A stretch of DNA of 64,000 bases from positions 680,001 to 744,000 of the forward strand of contig JAQFVV010000321.1 of assembly GCA_028023455.1 (NCBI GenBank), read 5' to 3'. The notes under the pieces were generated by a model that had not been told where the DNA came from, did no database searches, and saw nothing but the letters and a program-made list of their open reading frames with translations. Both the position numbers and the translations under genes were made by a program. The DNA comes from Epiperipatus broadwayi. Its lineage: Eukaryota; Onychophora; Udeonychophora; Euonychophora; Peripatidae. This document shows positions 11,061-23,905 of the stretch, one piece after another (the first letter of the stretch is position 1; every line of letters begins with the position of its first letter).

Positions 11061-11653
11061 TATATATATATATCCTATCAGTTATAATCAACTCAACTAG
11101 TTATTCTATATTGGTCAGTTACTGGGTATCCAAGCCATTTTTATATGAGAATAAATTAAATATCAAATTAATATAAACAATAAGAAAAGGATAATTTTGC
11201 TAACCATAATAATAAAAAATACATTTGAAATATGGCCATTGGTGATGTTGATAAAACTGGCAAGGAAAATGAATAAGTAAATTCTTAGCCAAATTAGAAC
11301 TTATTTTCGCTTGAAGAAAATACGATTGAGTTTATTTTAGACATCAACAACAAATTCACTTCATCAGACAAATAATGTTAAAGAAAACAATAGAAGAGGA
11401 TCAGATAGGAAAAAATTATATGGACTCAATTATCATCATTTAAAATCTGAAAACTCAAATAATGGAACATTTGAAATAGATCTATAGGTAATCAGGCAAT
11501 CAATACCTAATTTATGTATTAAATTTCTTTAGCGAGCTTGTTAAGAAAAACTTTTAAAAAATGTCATAACAGTTAAAAGCACAATGATGACATCTTTAAT
11601 AAATCAATATAAAAGATGAATATTAGTCTAATACTTTTTTTTCATGTGTCAAA
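11061..11653. other. No recognisable feature
   Basis: AT-rich, no convincing frame and no repeat match seen inside the window. Confidence 0.5.
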
Positions 11654-11724
11654 GCATCGGCCGGGAAGCGAACCCGGGACAACCGCGTGTAAGGCTGCTG
11701 TGCTGACTACTCGGCCATTAACGC
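11654..11724 (-). tRNA. tRNA-like sequence, anticodon TAC (Val), probably a pseudo-tRNA or SINE head
   Basis: On the minus strand there is a perfect T arm (CCGGG, loop TTCGCTT, CCCGG). An anticodon arm with loop CTTACAC gives anticodon TAC (valine), and its 5-bp stem has one mismatch. A TGGCCGAGTAG A box is present. The acceptor stem pairs at about 5 of 7 positions including wobbles and fails next to the D arm. The sequence beyond the 3' end (TTTGACACATGAA) is shared with the copy at 56086-56164, which is unusual for independent tRNA genes and suggests a dispersed element. Confidence 0.55.
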
Positions 11725-14714
11725 TACTTTTTATAATAAAATATTATAAAATACAATAGATAAATAGTTTTACTGTATAATAAATCAATTTTCTAATGGA
11801 AAGTAAACTTATTTTTTCAAATATTGATCATAATATTCTATTGATAAACTTTTTGAATCTATAAACCTGCTAATTTTTACAATAATTTTAGCTGTTATGT
11901 TTAAGGAAAAGTAAGTTTTTCTTCTTAAAATTCACTATATTTTTATAAATTAATATTTTAAAATAACTTTCAATATATATGTATATTAACACGTTTTTTT
12001 TTTAAAATTTTCTCACTGTTTAATTTATTTTCTTGCAACTTTTTTTCCACATTACGTTTTTATAACCCGGATTACGACATATATTAATGATTATGCATGC
12101 ATGCACACATATGAGAATCCGACAGTGCCTCAATTTCATCATAATTTACAGAAAGAAAGAAAAAGTAGTTCAAACATTAGAATAAATATTCTAAAAAGAG
12201 GTCAAGGGTAGATGGAACTTGTCAAAGATTATAACCGAGTATAAAAGTAATTATAATAAAAAAAAACTTTCATTCTTACTAAAGAATTTAACTTACCAGA
12301 GATAGTAAGTATTATAATAAGTGCAATAGTAAAATGTTTAGTGCAAATAATGCATTTAAAAATTTAATTATTATTTTGTTTTAAATTTATATATACATGC
12401 ATATGTGTGTGCTCACTATATATTTCAAAAATTTTGAAATATTTTATAAATTTGATTTGCATTGAGTTTGGAAAAGAGCATAGGATAATTATTAAAATAA
12501 TTTGATTTAAATTTCTCATTTTAATGAGAATGAAATTTTTCATATTTCTGTTAAGTTTTTTTTTTTTTTTAATCGCACAACGGAGAATATTTTTTCTTTT
12601 TGAAGAAGGTAAAGAGAACTCAGTTATGTAACTCTAAAATATTTTAATGAATTCATTATCAATATTTTCTTCTTCGTTTTTAGCCAACAGTTACGATAAT
12701 GTTAATTTATTCAAACCATAAATTATTTATATTTTAGGCAATAAAACTGGCTTGTCTGATATCTTTAATAAATGAAATTGTAAAAATTAAATAACCTTCG
12801 TTTACAATGAAATATAAAGACGAGCATATACACATACATGTATATATATATGTGAGTGTGTGTTCAAAAATTATTATATCTCTTTGTTTAAAGATTAAAT
12901 TAAAAATAATACGATTATTATATCAATATTTTATATATTTAATTTGGCTATAGCTATAAATTTGTGAATATATTTACTATGTAGTAAATGGGTTCATATT
13001 ACCACGATTTATGTGTATACATTCGATTGATTTATTTTGTTATACAATGTGGCTACAAATTGAAGATGCTAGAATATGTTACATTAAAGATACGGCAAGC
13101 AGTAGCAAAGTTACGACAAGATAAATAAATTTTAGCAGTTAGTCAATTTCCTATTATCTAATTATCTCAGCCTACCTTTAGGCAGAAAACATACATACTG
13201 ATAATGGCTTTTTTTGGTGAAATCATAACATAGTTTTATTGATTTAATTATACATTTCCAGAATTATTATAAAATTATATCTAACATTTGATTGTCAAAT
13301 AAATTGTAAGACCTTAAGTGAATATATGTATGAATTTAGCTCAAAATAGTAAATCTAAGTTTTAAGCCTATATTTAATTCTATAATAGTCAACAACCTTG
13401 TAAGTTGTAGTTATTATCAGTGCGAAATTATACTCTCTGGAAAATAGAGAGACTCAATTGATAGAGACATCTTGCCTTTATAAATGAATTCTATTAGATT
13501 TTGTTGTAATGGTTTGTATCTTAAATGATTCACACACACATATATATATAAATATATATATAATTATCTGTCTCGTGTTTAGTTAGCAGTTAAAATTTAT
13601 TTTATTAATATTTATATAAATAATATTGTCATTATTAAGGTGGTTTTACAAATTATTAAATTGTTTTTTTTGTCTCTCTCTCTCTTTTTTATCATCGTCA
13701 CTCCAATCATCTATAAATGAAAAGAGAGAAAAAAGAAAAAAGAAAAATAGAAATAACAAAAAGTTAAAATGGATTTTATAAATAAGATAGAAAACAATCC
13801 AATAGTCATAAATATGCCCCTTAGTCTGTTTATTTCATATCTTTTAACCTCCCTTGAACAATTTGTTTCGAGATTTCAATAGCATATATATAATTGTAGT
13901 CATACACTGCATTCTTTCTTTCTTTATATTCTCTAATAAAAACATATATTGCACATTTAAAGAGTCTGAAAACGTATTTATGATAAAAAAACATTTGATT
14001 CTTCCAGAAAGCAATGTTCAACATAAAACAACTTTTTAATAAGTCCTCTTCATTCATTAAGAATAAATAACTGAATGGCGTCATTGCTTGAAAGTTCATA
14101 AGAAGTATGATTGTCACAATGAACTAATTGAATAAGATTATACTATTTTTTAGATCCAAATGCTACTGCTAATGCTTCAAAAAAGAATTAAAATGACTAC
14201 AATGGTTATATATTCTTTGTTATCTTAATTCATCATTATTCTTAAATTGTGTCAGTCATTGTACATCTCCCTTTAAATGGCTACATAGCTTATAAAACAC
14301 TACATTAAATTACATTATTCTGATGAACAGAAAAAGTGTCATATATCCTCTTTCATTCGAGATCCTAATTTTGCAATCATTGTCAAAAAATCTTTCAAGA
14401 TGTATTTAGTGTACCTAAGCCAGATTTATTCATACTCATTAAAATTGTTAAAATAATCTTATGCCAGAGTAATAGAATCAATTTAAAAATTAAAATTGAC
14501 ACCTTTATTGTTCAACTTATATAGAAACATTATATGCGTAATAGTTGCTTTTTAAATAATGAATATCAGTTGTTTTACTAGCATATTTGGGGTGAAACCT
14601 ATTTTAGATCCAATATTTTAATTGAAGCATAGTAATGTATAATGTCCATATAAAGTTTTTCCTTTAGTGATCTCTATTTTTCATACTTATATAAATAATT
14701 CTTCTTTATTGTCA

Positions 14715-14715
<1 letters not shown>
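11725..14715. other. No recognisable gene; AT-rich unique sequence
   Basis: Only short frames, short homopolymers and small TA/TG tracts (for example 12840-12862 and 13535-13562). Nothing I can name. Confidence 0.5.

Positions 14716-14717
<2 letters not shown>

Positions 14718-14800
<83 letters not shown>
14718..14800. repeat. (AT)n microsatellite
   Basis: About 80 bp of almost pure AT repeat, broken once by GTAGT near 14746. It directly abuts the hairpin that follows. Confidence 0.9.
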
Positions 14801-14801
<1 letters not shown>

Positions 14802-14802
<1 letters not shown>

Positions 14803-14905
14803 TGGAAGATCAGCTATTACTTTACCACAACATTTGCTAAATGAAATTATATATATATAATTTCATTTAGCAAATGATGTGGTAAAGTAATAACTGATCT
14901 TCCAC
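14802..14905. repeat. Near-perfect 104-bp palindrome
   Basis: Two 52-bp arms meet at about 14853 with almost no loop and roughly two mismatches. The outer ends are GTGGAAGATCAG and CTGATCTTCCAC, and the centre is TTTCATTTAGCAAAT on the right side. A transcript would form a long perfect hairpin. It could be a tiny foldback transposon. Confidence 0.85.
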
Positions 14906-15934
14906 TAAATTAACTGCCTCATATATATAAGATAGTTGAAAGATGATGTAAGATACATACTAATTTTTTAAATGACTGCACTAGATTTTCATTGGAACCT
15001 AAAATTATTATGTATATATGAATATAAATAAAACAGTTTTAAAACAGGTGACTATAAGAGATAAATCTTTTCAAGGAGATACATCATAGATGAACACTAA
15101 AAAAGAAAGCAATGTTCATCTGGATTTGAGCATTATTCCACTCTATTTTTTCCTCTATCTAAAAATATCTAGTTATTTATTTACTCACTAATGCTAGTTT
15201 GTTATCTAGTTTAAAATCCTAAGCACAATTATAACCTGAAAAGAATTAAAGTTTTACATAGCCTTGATTATAATTAATTCATTATAATAATACTTTTCAT
15301 TCAAATGATCATGATAATTTAAATAAAAATATATGTGGTGGCTTTTGTGTTGGATTTAAATTTTTGCCAAAGATATTCAGCAGAAATTCTGAATGCAAAG
15401 TGAAATCCATCTACTTTTTTAATTTGTTAAACTGGATACAATCATTTGATTTCCAAATAATACATTGATTTTTTTTTTTACTTTTAAATTAATGACACTG
15501 TCCATAATTTATGATATATTTGCACTATTGATAATTCAATACTTTAAACTCAAAATGATGTATATTTATAATGTAAACAAATAAACTTTATGAACAATGG
15601 AGATAATAATATACCCACATAAAAATGTACCCTTTTTTCTGCATCTTTAAATATCATTGTTTCTTTCTTTTTTTTAATTAGATTCTTAATAAACTGATGA
15701 TTCTGTTAAACAATATTTTTTGAAATTAATACATTTAAAAATAGATATTTAGATCTAATTTTTTAATGTATTTGTTAAAGACAATGCATTTTTTAATTAT
15801 ATTTTTATGAATTATAATTAAAAAACAATTTCAAGTAAAATAAAAGTTTTGAATATTTTCTTTTTTTAATATTAGTAATTTAATGAATGCCTATACTTCT
15901 AAAATAAATAATTAAAGGTATATTTGATATAGTT
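14906..15934. other. No recognisable feature
   Basis: AT-rich sequence without a credible gene or repeat. Confidence 0.5.
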
Positions 15935-16125
15935 GTTTATTAAGCACTTTAGAGAAAGACTAACTTTTATCATATGCACTTTGAATGTTTATAATAGTCA
16001 ACTGATGTTTTTTTTTACTATAGAGATTCCTCTATAGTTAAACAAACATTATTTGACTATTATAAATATTTAAGGCACATATGATAAAGATTAAAGCCTT
16101 TCTCTAAAAGTATTTATAATTGTTA
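15935..16125. repeat. Inverted repeat hairpin of ~190 bp
   Basis: 15951-16020 pairs with 16033-16105. AGAGAAAGAC, ATCATATG, ATAATAGTCAA and TTTGTTTAAC-like blocks are mirrored. The loop is near GAGATTCC. No coding content. Confidence 0.75.
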
Positions 16126-16504
16126 TAAATAGAAAAATAATTAATGAATATTATTATAATTAAAGTTAAAAAAGTATGTTTACTATTTTTTATCAAATTG
16201 CATTAAAAAAATACTATTCACAAAATGTCAGTTATATTTTTTGTAAGAAGTTTCATTTTTTGACAAACAAAACAAACTAAACTTTATAAGTTTTTTTAAA
16301 ATGAATATTTAAATTAAGTGTTAGCAGAGACAAATGTTATCAGAATATGAATATTTATAGATGTTTTTAAATAATTTTTTGATTAACACAAAAACCCATG
16401 CTAAAGGATGAACAGGTAATTGAAAGTCCTATTGACATTTTCATGTTATTTTCAAAATTGTAATTGTTAATGAAATAGAATCATCAAATTTTATCTATGT
16501 GTAG

Positions 16505-17030
16505 TATTGTTTAATTAAAACAAAGAACTCTGCTAGTGGCTCAACAAGCTTTGTGATAAATGCTTATCAAGAGAAAAGCATTAAAATATCAGAAACCACA
16601 CCCAAATCTCAGACCTATGATTTTGTGTTTTGGAACTCCTCAGTGAAGCACTAGGATAGTTTCAGATACTAGATCTAAAAATACCAACCCAAAGCCTGCA
16701 TTTATCTAAGAGTTAACCATTGAGTAGAAAATCTGAAATTTTCAGACATTTAAATGTCTTCAAACCCAGCTATATAACTCAAATAGCTATATAGGGCTGA
16801 GAGGTCTTCAGCCATATCATATATTAGTAGTCTTAACAATATAAAATCTCTTAAGACTTAAAGCAAAGACTATAAATAGTCAATAAAAAATAGTCATATA
16901 TCACATGACAACATTTCTTTTTTAAGCTTGTTGAGCAACTAGCAAAGCTCTTTGTTTATATTTTACAAGCTTAAAAAAAGAAATGGTGTCATGTGATATA
17001 TGACTCTATTTTTTATTGTTTAATTAATAT
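16505..17030. repeat. Foldback repeat related to families F and T
   Basis: The right part holds a tight inverted repeat: about 16887-16930 against 16968-17022, sharing ATATATCACATGACA(A/C)CAT on one strand. The left part (16540-16850) contains family F/T blocks in minus orientation: CTCCTCAGTGAAG, ACTAGATCTAAAAATACC, TGTCTTCAAACCCAG and ATAGCTATATAGG. The hammerhead core here is lost (CACTGAGGAG). Confidence 0.6.
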
Positions 17031-18719
17031 TCAGAATGTGTTAATTATGACACTATTGTAGCTTTATATTTTAAATTCATAATGAATTATGCCTTTATTT
17101 TTCTCTAGCATTCTGCCAAATAAAAATATTTTCTATGAAATATATAAGCATATATGTGTAGTGAGAGAAGTTAGATATCTTTTCCACTGGATTGATAGTT
17201 TATGAGATTATGGGATAGTAGAAATTAATTTGATTAGTTACATATATATTCTAGCATAGTGTTTTTTCAGTACATATATTTATTCCATATTTTTCAAAAT
17301 CTCAGTGCATTTATTTATCTTGTTGTTGTTTTTACATGTTTAACATTTATTTCTCAAAACTTACTTAATCATTAATGTAAAAAAAAAAAAAAAACTCATC
17401 TTCAAATCAAATTTCAAATACACATTCGGTGCTTTTAATTTAGCTTATTGCATTATAGTATTATAAATGGCTTTATTTCTTTATAATGTAATTGAAGCTT
17501 ATAAAAATGAATGTATAATGCAATTATATATATATAAAGGGGTAGAAAAAGAGTATAACAAGACAAGTAGTAGTAGTGACAAACAATTACAGAATAAGTT
17601 TATCTTTCTATCCTTGCATTAAACCATGTAATGGAAATTTAAGAAAGTTTAACAAAAAATTCTAATGGATTAAATTATAATATATAAGGTGTCTTAATGG
17701 GTTGAAAGATTAATTTTATTTGCTTTCACTTTTAAAAATCTCTATTATTAATGAATTAATGTTCATACCTGCTGCACATTTGATTATGATTTCTTAAAGT
17801 GTGTGTGTCTATTTCGAGTTACAAGGAAAAGATTTGCTAAATATTTTTAACAACAAATTTATTAAGATAAACAATTATGTATGTGGGTGTCCACTAATCT
17901 TATATATATACGAAGCGGTCACTTCATAATAGTGATAACGCTAAAGAGAGAGTAGTCACTAGAAAGAGAGATAGTTAAATTAAAGACATTACAGGAAGAA
18001 AAGAGCTAAGAAATAAATTTAAAAAATCATTTCAGTAAGAATTAATATATAAACAATTGTTAATTTAAACTTATAACCATGCAGACATTATATCAAACTA
18101 TTTGTGGATATATGAACATGAATGACGTCAGTAGTTTTTCAACACGTTTTGTAAATATTTTTTAGATTCAATAAAGTTTAAATAAAATATAAATTGCAAA
18201 TAAATTTTTCATTTTAAATATACAAGTTAACATTTTTAATTCATTAAAAGTTATATTTAATCCCAGAGGTAAAACATCATGTGATTTTTTTTCTTTATGC
18301 TTATGCAAGCTCTTAAAACGATAGCGATTTTTTGCCCTCATAATAACATCTATTAATTACTAGACAGTTCACTAGGTGGCACTATTTGGGAGGGGGGTGC
18401 TACTGTTTTTACCCAGAGGTAACTCTTTTTTTGGAAAAATTAGTAATATTTTAATCTAAGAAAAATAATTTATTTAGATAAAATATTGCAGAATAGAAAG
18501 AAGGTTAATTAAAGAAAAACTAAAACATATTTTTTTTTTGTCTAACGTTTTTCCGGATGATCAAGAGTTGATTTAATATATTTTCTTTTCTTTATTTGTT
18601 GTTTGATTATGCAAAATGCAACAGTCTTACATATATTTTTAAATTAATTATTTGAATGAAATTTTTTTTGTCAAATACTATAAAGAAACTCTTTAATTTA
18701 GAATAATCTTGTAAATTCG
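17031..18719. other. No recognisable gene
   Basis: AT-rich and unassigned. It includes an A run at about 17380-17394 and a short G run near 18390. No repeat match was noticed. Confidence 0.5.
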
Positions 18720-19105
18720 TCACCATCATCAACAACAACCATTATCAATCCACTGCGGGATGAAGGTCTCTCCAAATTCAATCCATCTTCTCCGATCTTT
18801 AACTTCTCTTCTCTACATCACCCCTGCACCCTTTCTTATTTCATCCATCCATCTCACATGTGATCTCTTTCTGGGTCTTTTACAATCTCTTGGAATCCAA
18901 TTTAAGATTTCAATTGTCCATCTATTATCATCTTTTCTAGCAATATGTCCAGCCCAACTCCACTTCAGTCTTTTAATTATTTCAATGAGATCAATAACAC
19001 CTGTTTGTTCTCTTACCCATATATTGCATTTTCGATCTCTTTTTGTTACTCCCAACATGCATCTCTCCATACTTTTTTGAGTGGTCTGAAGTCTGTTTTG
19101 TTAAA
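18720..19105 (-). pseudogene. 5'-truncated RTE LINE, 3' end only
   Basis: The minus-strand frame 19070-18813 encodes the family's C-terminal region (MERCMLGVTKRDRK, KWSWAGHIARKDDNRW, RSHVRWMDEIRK). The 3' end with the ATG-rich tail is at about 18720. Homology stops near 19105, in the thumb region of the reverse transcriptase. This is typical 5' truncation. Not functional. Confidence 0.88.
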
Positions 19106-20592
19106 TCTTGTGTCAGTTTTATATAGAGTACCATGTTACATAAAAAAAAAAAAATAATAAATTAAACAATGGTAGTTAAAAACAAAAAGCAACTCACTTT
19201 AAACAAACACATCTTCATTGAAATAAAAAATAATAATTTCAAATTTTGATGGCAGAAAACTGAACGTAGAATATGTGAGAAGTTAACTAAATACAGCTGT
19301 TGAAATCTTTCCAATGAAGTGATAAAAAATATGGGTTTGATTAACAAAGTAGTGTTGAAATATCTGATTTAATTTATTATGAATTATTATTTTTTTGAAT
19401 TTATTAAACAGTATATTATTGTAGGTCAAAGAAAATCCAGATAAATGAGAATTATTTAATTTTCTACTATATAAATTACAATTTTTAAAAATATATTTTC
19501 TTTAATGTTAAATCTAGTATTTATTCGTTTCAAATATTTTTAAAAATCTCAGACTTTATAGATGATATACTTTGATATCATTTTGTAATCATTTGAAATG
19601 TAAGGAACTTCAAAAATTATTTTAAAATATATATCTATAAAATCAATATGTTGTCTAAGAAAAATCTTGGAAAAAATTGTTTAAGTGCTGTCTATTTTAT
19701 TTTATTTCATAACAATATTTTAATTTTAAAAAATTGTTTTAAATAAAGAGGACTCAACTTGAGTTTTAAAAAAGTTTCCATAAAATTTGAAACATACCAA
19801 TTCTCTCAATTTAAAATTACATTTAGAACAGCCAATTGATTAATATATTAAAATTGTAAAGAAATGCATTTAGCTATTCAACAAGTTGGCAATTCTGATA
19901 ATTAAGAAGAAGCATTAATCCATATCCCAATAATTAATCTTGCAGTTTTTTTTTTTAAGAATTATCCAAGTAGTTAAATAATGTTTAAAAATTAATTGAA
20001 TATTCTGCTTAAAAAATAGAAAAAAACTTAATTATTTTAAATTTTAAAGTAAATAATATTAGTATATTTAGTTTAATAAATATAGATTATAACTACACTA
20101 CATTACCAAAAACAAATTAAGTTATTATATGAAAATATATTATAACTGTATGTGTGTACTGAAATTAATAGATATAGGGTTTGAAAAATACCTAAAAAGT
20201 ATTTTATATCATGATTATATATATTTTAATATTTATTATTGAGATTCCAGAAAAATGTTTGATGCAACTGAAAAGAAATCTTTGGTTTCTCTTTGAGATT
20301 TTAAAAAAAAAATGAGCAAGGTAAATTTATAATATCCATTCCATATGTTTTTCTCATTACAACAGTTATTATCATATGAATATTCATATAGTAAGCAGAT
20401 ATAGACCAGACACTCACCACTATATATCAGGCAGTGTGATGGGTTTAGTGAATTTTTCCTCTGGGTTTAAGGACAAGAAACACCATAGACTTTTTTTTGC
20501 CTGATAATTCTTAATTGAAATATCAATTGAGTTTTCTTGAAGCCAGAATCAATGTATATATAAATGAACATTTTTATATAAATATTTATATA
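19106..20592. other. No recognisable feature
   Basis: AT-rich. No gene, RNA or repeat that I can support. Confidence 0.5.
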
Positions 20593-23270
20593 ACCATGAC
20601 AAACAACACTAAAGTACATCCCTTATTCCCAGGAGGCTGAAAAATCACCAGTTTAGACAGCGGTTGGTGGCCAAAGGTAAATAGTGTTAAGAATCACCTA
20701 ATTACAGATCACAGATTGTCACTCAATGGTAATCTTTTATTTAATGACCTATAATTGCAGATTTCATCAATTAGAAAAACTATCTAATATTAAATGAGAT
20801 ATTACAGGAATTTATGAAATTAAAAAAAAATCTGAAAAGTCAATTGACTAACATTTACTTTATTACAAATGCACAAATATTGGAAGCACAAGTTGAGTGT
20901 GATTCAAAATAATAAAAAATAGGAAAACTATATCATGGAGGCTAATGGTATATGAGACAGAATGGAAAGATAACCAAATGCAGGTAATTACTATTGTTGT
21001 GAAGAAGAAGTAGAAGTTTTTTACATGGTTTTACAAAATACTTTTAATCAAATCAAGCAACATTTTAAAATTGTCATTGATCACTTTAATGTCAGAATTG
21101 GTAAATGATGGAAAGATGAAAGTGTCATTTTGTTATTAAAGAGAACACAAACTTAAAGAGTTTTTTTTTTTAAAAAATAAAAACAATATTATTAATTCTT
21201 TCTTTGAAAAAATTTGATAAACAGAAATGAATATGGAAGCATACAAATGAAGACATAGAAGAATTGGTTTATATTTTTATTAACAGAAAGTGTGGTAATC
21301 AAGACTGTAATGCTATTAATAGATTCAACAAAGGAAGTGATCATTAATTAGTGATGTAAAATTTATCTTAAGTACAAAACAGGAAAATAAAAGTTGTTAA
21401 GAAAAACAGTATTAAAAGCTGATATTATTAATCTTAAAAAGTGCTTTAATAAATTTAAATAGAATTTGCAAAACATTTTTAAATATCAACAAATTTTGAG
21501 GGGAGGGGGTCATACATGAATAAAATAAAGAAATAATTGATATATTAATAATAATTGTAAAAAAGATAGTTGATACAAAAAAGCAACAATGCATAAGTAA
21601 ACTTTCAGCTGAGATAATATATATAAAAAAGAGAAAAAATGAATTTTTTTTAATGATTCATTAAAAAGAATATCTAGTTTTGTAAATTATTGTGAAAGAG
21701 AGTTAATAATTATATAACTGTAAATTGACAATGAAAGTTATAAAAGAGAATAAAGGCACTAAAAGTTTAAAACAACATAGGATTAGAGCTAGGAAGAAAA
21801 GTTATTTCTATAATAAAAAAAAGAGAGATGACATCATAGTTCTATAATGAATTGTTATTATAATGAGAAAACAAAATATTTCTTACACTTATTACATTTG
21901 AATTATCCAGCATTTTAAATAAGGAAATAACATGCAATTAAATCTATGAAGTAAAAAGCTCCAGAAATTGATGGAATTGTGATGTCTTAAAAAAGCAAGT
22001 GAATATTGGTACAAATTTATAGACCAAATATCTAAATGCTAAAGATATACTAGAAAAATCAGAAAAATGAAGAATTATATTGATATTTTAAAAACGTGAT
22101 AAAACATATTAGAAATTATAAATCTATTAATCTTTTATCAGATCTATACAAATTTTTTATTACGTTAATTACAACTCATTTACAGCAAACTTTGGATTTC
22201 AATCAATCAAAAGAAGTAGATCAAATATTCAGAGAGGTTATAGAAAGGACCAATGAATATGAATTGCCATTATGCTTTAAATTTGTAGATTATAAAAAAG
22301 CATTTGACTGTACAAACATTTGCAAAATGATTAAACCATTGAATGATCAAGATATAAATTCTAAATATTGAAATTTTTAAAAAAATATTTTTTTAAAATG
22401 CAACAGCAATGATAAAAATATTACATGATTATGCTAATAAGATTTACATTGGAAATATTGTACACCAGGATGATTCTATATATCCAAAACTTTTTAAAAC
22501 AATTTTACAAGAAGTTATTTGGATGTAATAAAATGTGAAACTAAGAGAGTAAAAGTAAATGGAGCTTATTTATGTCATCTATATTTTGCAAATGATGTGG
22601 TTGTTTTTGAAAATGTTTTAGAGTATCAGGAAGTATTACAAGAGTTATCAGATGAAAGTAAGAAAGGATGATAAACATAAATACTAAAATTATTAAAATA
22701 ACATTCAAAGGATTTTACCAAAAAAAAAAAAAAATAGAGAGACTGATAATTATAAAATTAAACAAGTTGTTAACCATAAATACATTGCTCAGATTGTTAT
22801 CTTGGAGAAAAATATAATGTATAAAATTGATCTTTGAATTAAAGTATTGATGAAGTACTTTTGGTAGAAATAATTTAATATTAAAAGGAAAATGTGTTGA
22901 CTGTACTGAAATGTCACAATAGAAAAGTTTGATAAGAGTAATGATACAATGGCTGAGTGCTTTTAAGAACTTATTGTGTTCTCGTTGAAAATTATATATA
23001 TGTTGAAAAAATATTCAGATATAAAAGATATTGAAAATGAAATATATGGTGAAAGAGCATAAAGATATCACTGATATTATTGAAAGAATTAAGAAAATAG
23101 ATTAGATGAATATGTTGTTAGAGAAGATGATAATGTATGAACAATTTAAAGATGAGCTTGATTCCAAGAGATTGGAAAATTGTGAAGAAAAGAGGCTAAG
23201 TATCAGAGAAATGGATTAATCTTGATTTGACCTTTATTCTAAAGTGAATTAATGATGGTTTGAAATGTTT
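20593..23270 (+). pseudogene. Old RTE LINE, nearly full-length, heavily decayed
   Basis: In plus orientation this parallels the 33047-36160 copy. The leader (CCCTTATTCCCAGGAG, GGTGGCCAAAGG) is at 20630-20690. Endonuclease remnants lie near 21000-21350, including a KQHFKIVIDHFNVRIG-like stretch at about 21055-21110. A linker follows at about 21400-21800, then reverse transcriptase pieces (22096-22371 with FVDYKKAFDCTN; LYFANDVVVF near 22580) and the 3' end near 23260. Many frameshifts and stops occur. It is the most diverged RTE copy here. Confidence 0.82.
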
Positions 23271-23535
23271 ATGATGATTTATTATCAAGTCAAATTTTAC
23301 AATGCCTTTTTAATTTCTTAAAGTGTGTAAAATTATTTTAAGTAAGAGTTGTTTTGAAATTATATTAATTATAGTATAGCTAATAAACATCACATGATGA
23401 CCATTTCTTATACTTGCTTATAACTGTTATTAAAACAGGCAAAACTCTCCATACAGTATTGCCATTCAATGCAAGCCAGAGTAATCAATGGATTCCAGAA
23501 GGCTTGTGCATAAAACCCCCATCTATTGCCTACTC

Positions 23536-23596
23536 ATCCAATATCCCCAGACTATTTTCTGGATTGTGTCCTTCATCAGTGAGGAGCCTTGGATCT
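23536..23596 (-). ncRNA. Hammerhead ribozyme-like motif, family F
   Basis: Minus strand: CTGATGA, stem II GGA-CACAA-TCC flanked by an A/A mismatch, GAAA, then a decayed stem III (AATAGT, normally ACTAGT) and C at the cleavage site. Stem I is strong: TCCTCA pairs with TGGGGA, and ATCCAA pairs with TTGGAT beyond a small internal loop. The order fits a type I hammerhead. Confidence 0.55.
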
Positions 23597-23610
23597 GAGC
23601 ACTTAGATTT

Positions 23611-23672
23611 CATCCAATATTCCCAGACTAGTTTCTGGCTTGTAGCCTTCATCAGTGAGGAGCCTTAGATCT
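23611..23672 (-). ncRNA. Hammerhead ribozyme-like motif, family F, second copy in left arm
   Basis: Minus strand: CTGATGA and GAAA are intact. Stem II is GGC-TACAA-GCC, stem III is the palindrome ACTAGT, and the cleavage base is C. Stem I has one A-C mismatch (TGGGAA against TCCTCA). It lies 14 bp from the previous motif, suggesting a short local duplication. Confidence 0.55.
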
Positions 23673-23738
23673 GAGAGCACTGCATTTAGATCTGAGAGCA
23701 TGGCACCAGAGCATTGCGCCTAGGTGCAGTGCTGTCAT

Positions 23739-23798
23739 ATCCAAGGTTCCTCACTGACAAAGGCCACAAGCCAGAAACTAGTCTGGGGATATTGGATG
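23739..23798 (+). ncRNA. Decayed hammerhead-like motif, family F, right arm
   Basis: Stem I, stem II (GGC-CACAA-GCC), GAAA and ACTAGT are kept. The catalytic box reads CTGACAA, losing the invariant G, so it is expected to be inactive. Confidence 0.5.
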
Positions 23799-23905
23799 TT
23801 GGCACTAAATGGGAATTTTATGCACTAGACTTCTGGAATCCATTGATTACTCTGGCATGCATTGAATGGCAATGAAGAGTTTTGCCTGTTTTAATTACAG
23901 TATAG

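Larger units (their letters stand above)
23365..23905. mobile_element. Family F foldback element with 15-bp target-site duplication
   Basis: The element, about 23380-23890, is a foldback. AGGCAAAACTCTCCATACAG, CAAGCCAGAGTAATCAATGG and CAGAAGGCTTGTGCATAAAA near the left end are mirrored at the right end. It is flanked by TTAATTATAGTATAG (23365-23379) and TTAATTACAGTATAG (23891-23905), a 15-bp direct repeat with one mismatch that I read as the target-site duplication. The left arm carries two hammerhead-like motifs on the minus strand and the right arm one on the plus strand. There is no coding capacity. Confidence 0.8.

Noticed and set aside
11654-11724. Functional tRNA-Val gene
   Set aside because: The acceptor stem is incomplete and the 3' flank is shared with a second copy, so a tRNA-derived repeat is more likely.
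16600-16665. Hammerhead at the 16.5-kb foldback
   Set aside because: The family blocks are present but the first box reads CTGAGGA and the GAAA box and stem II cannot be placed, so I list it only as repeat.
23365-23905. Classifying the family F foldbacks as cut-and-paste MITEs
   Set aside because: Target-site duplications of differing length and the embedded ribozymes fit retro-insertion better.
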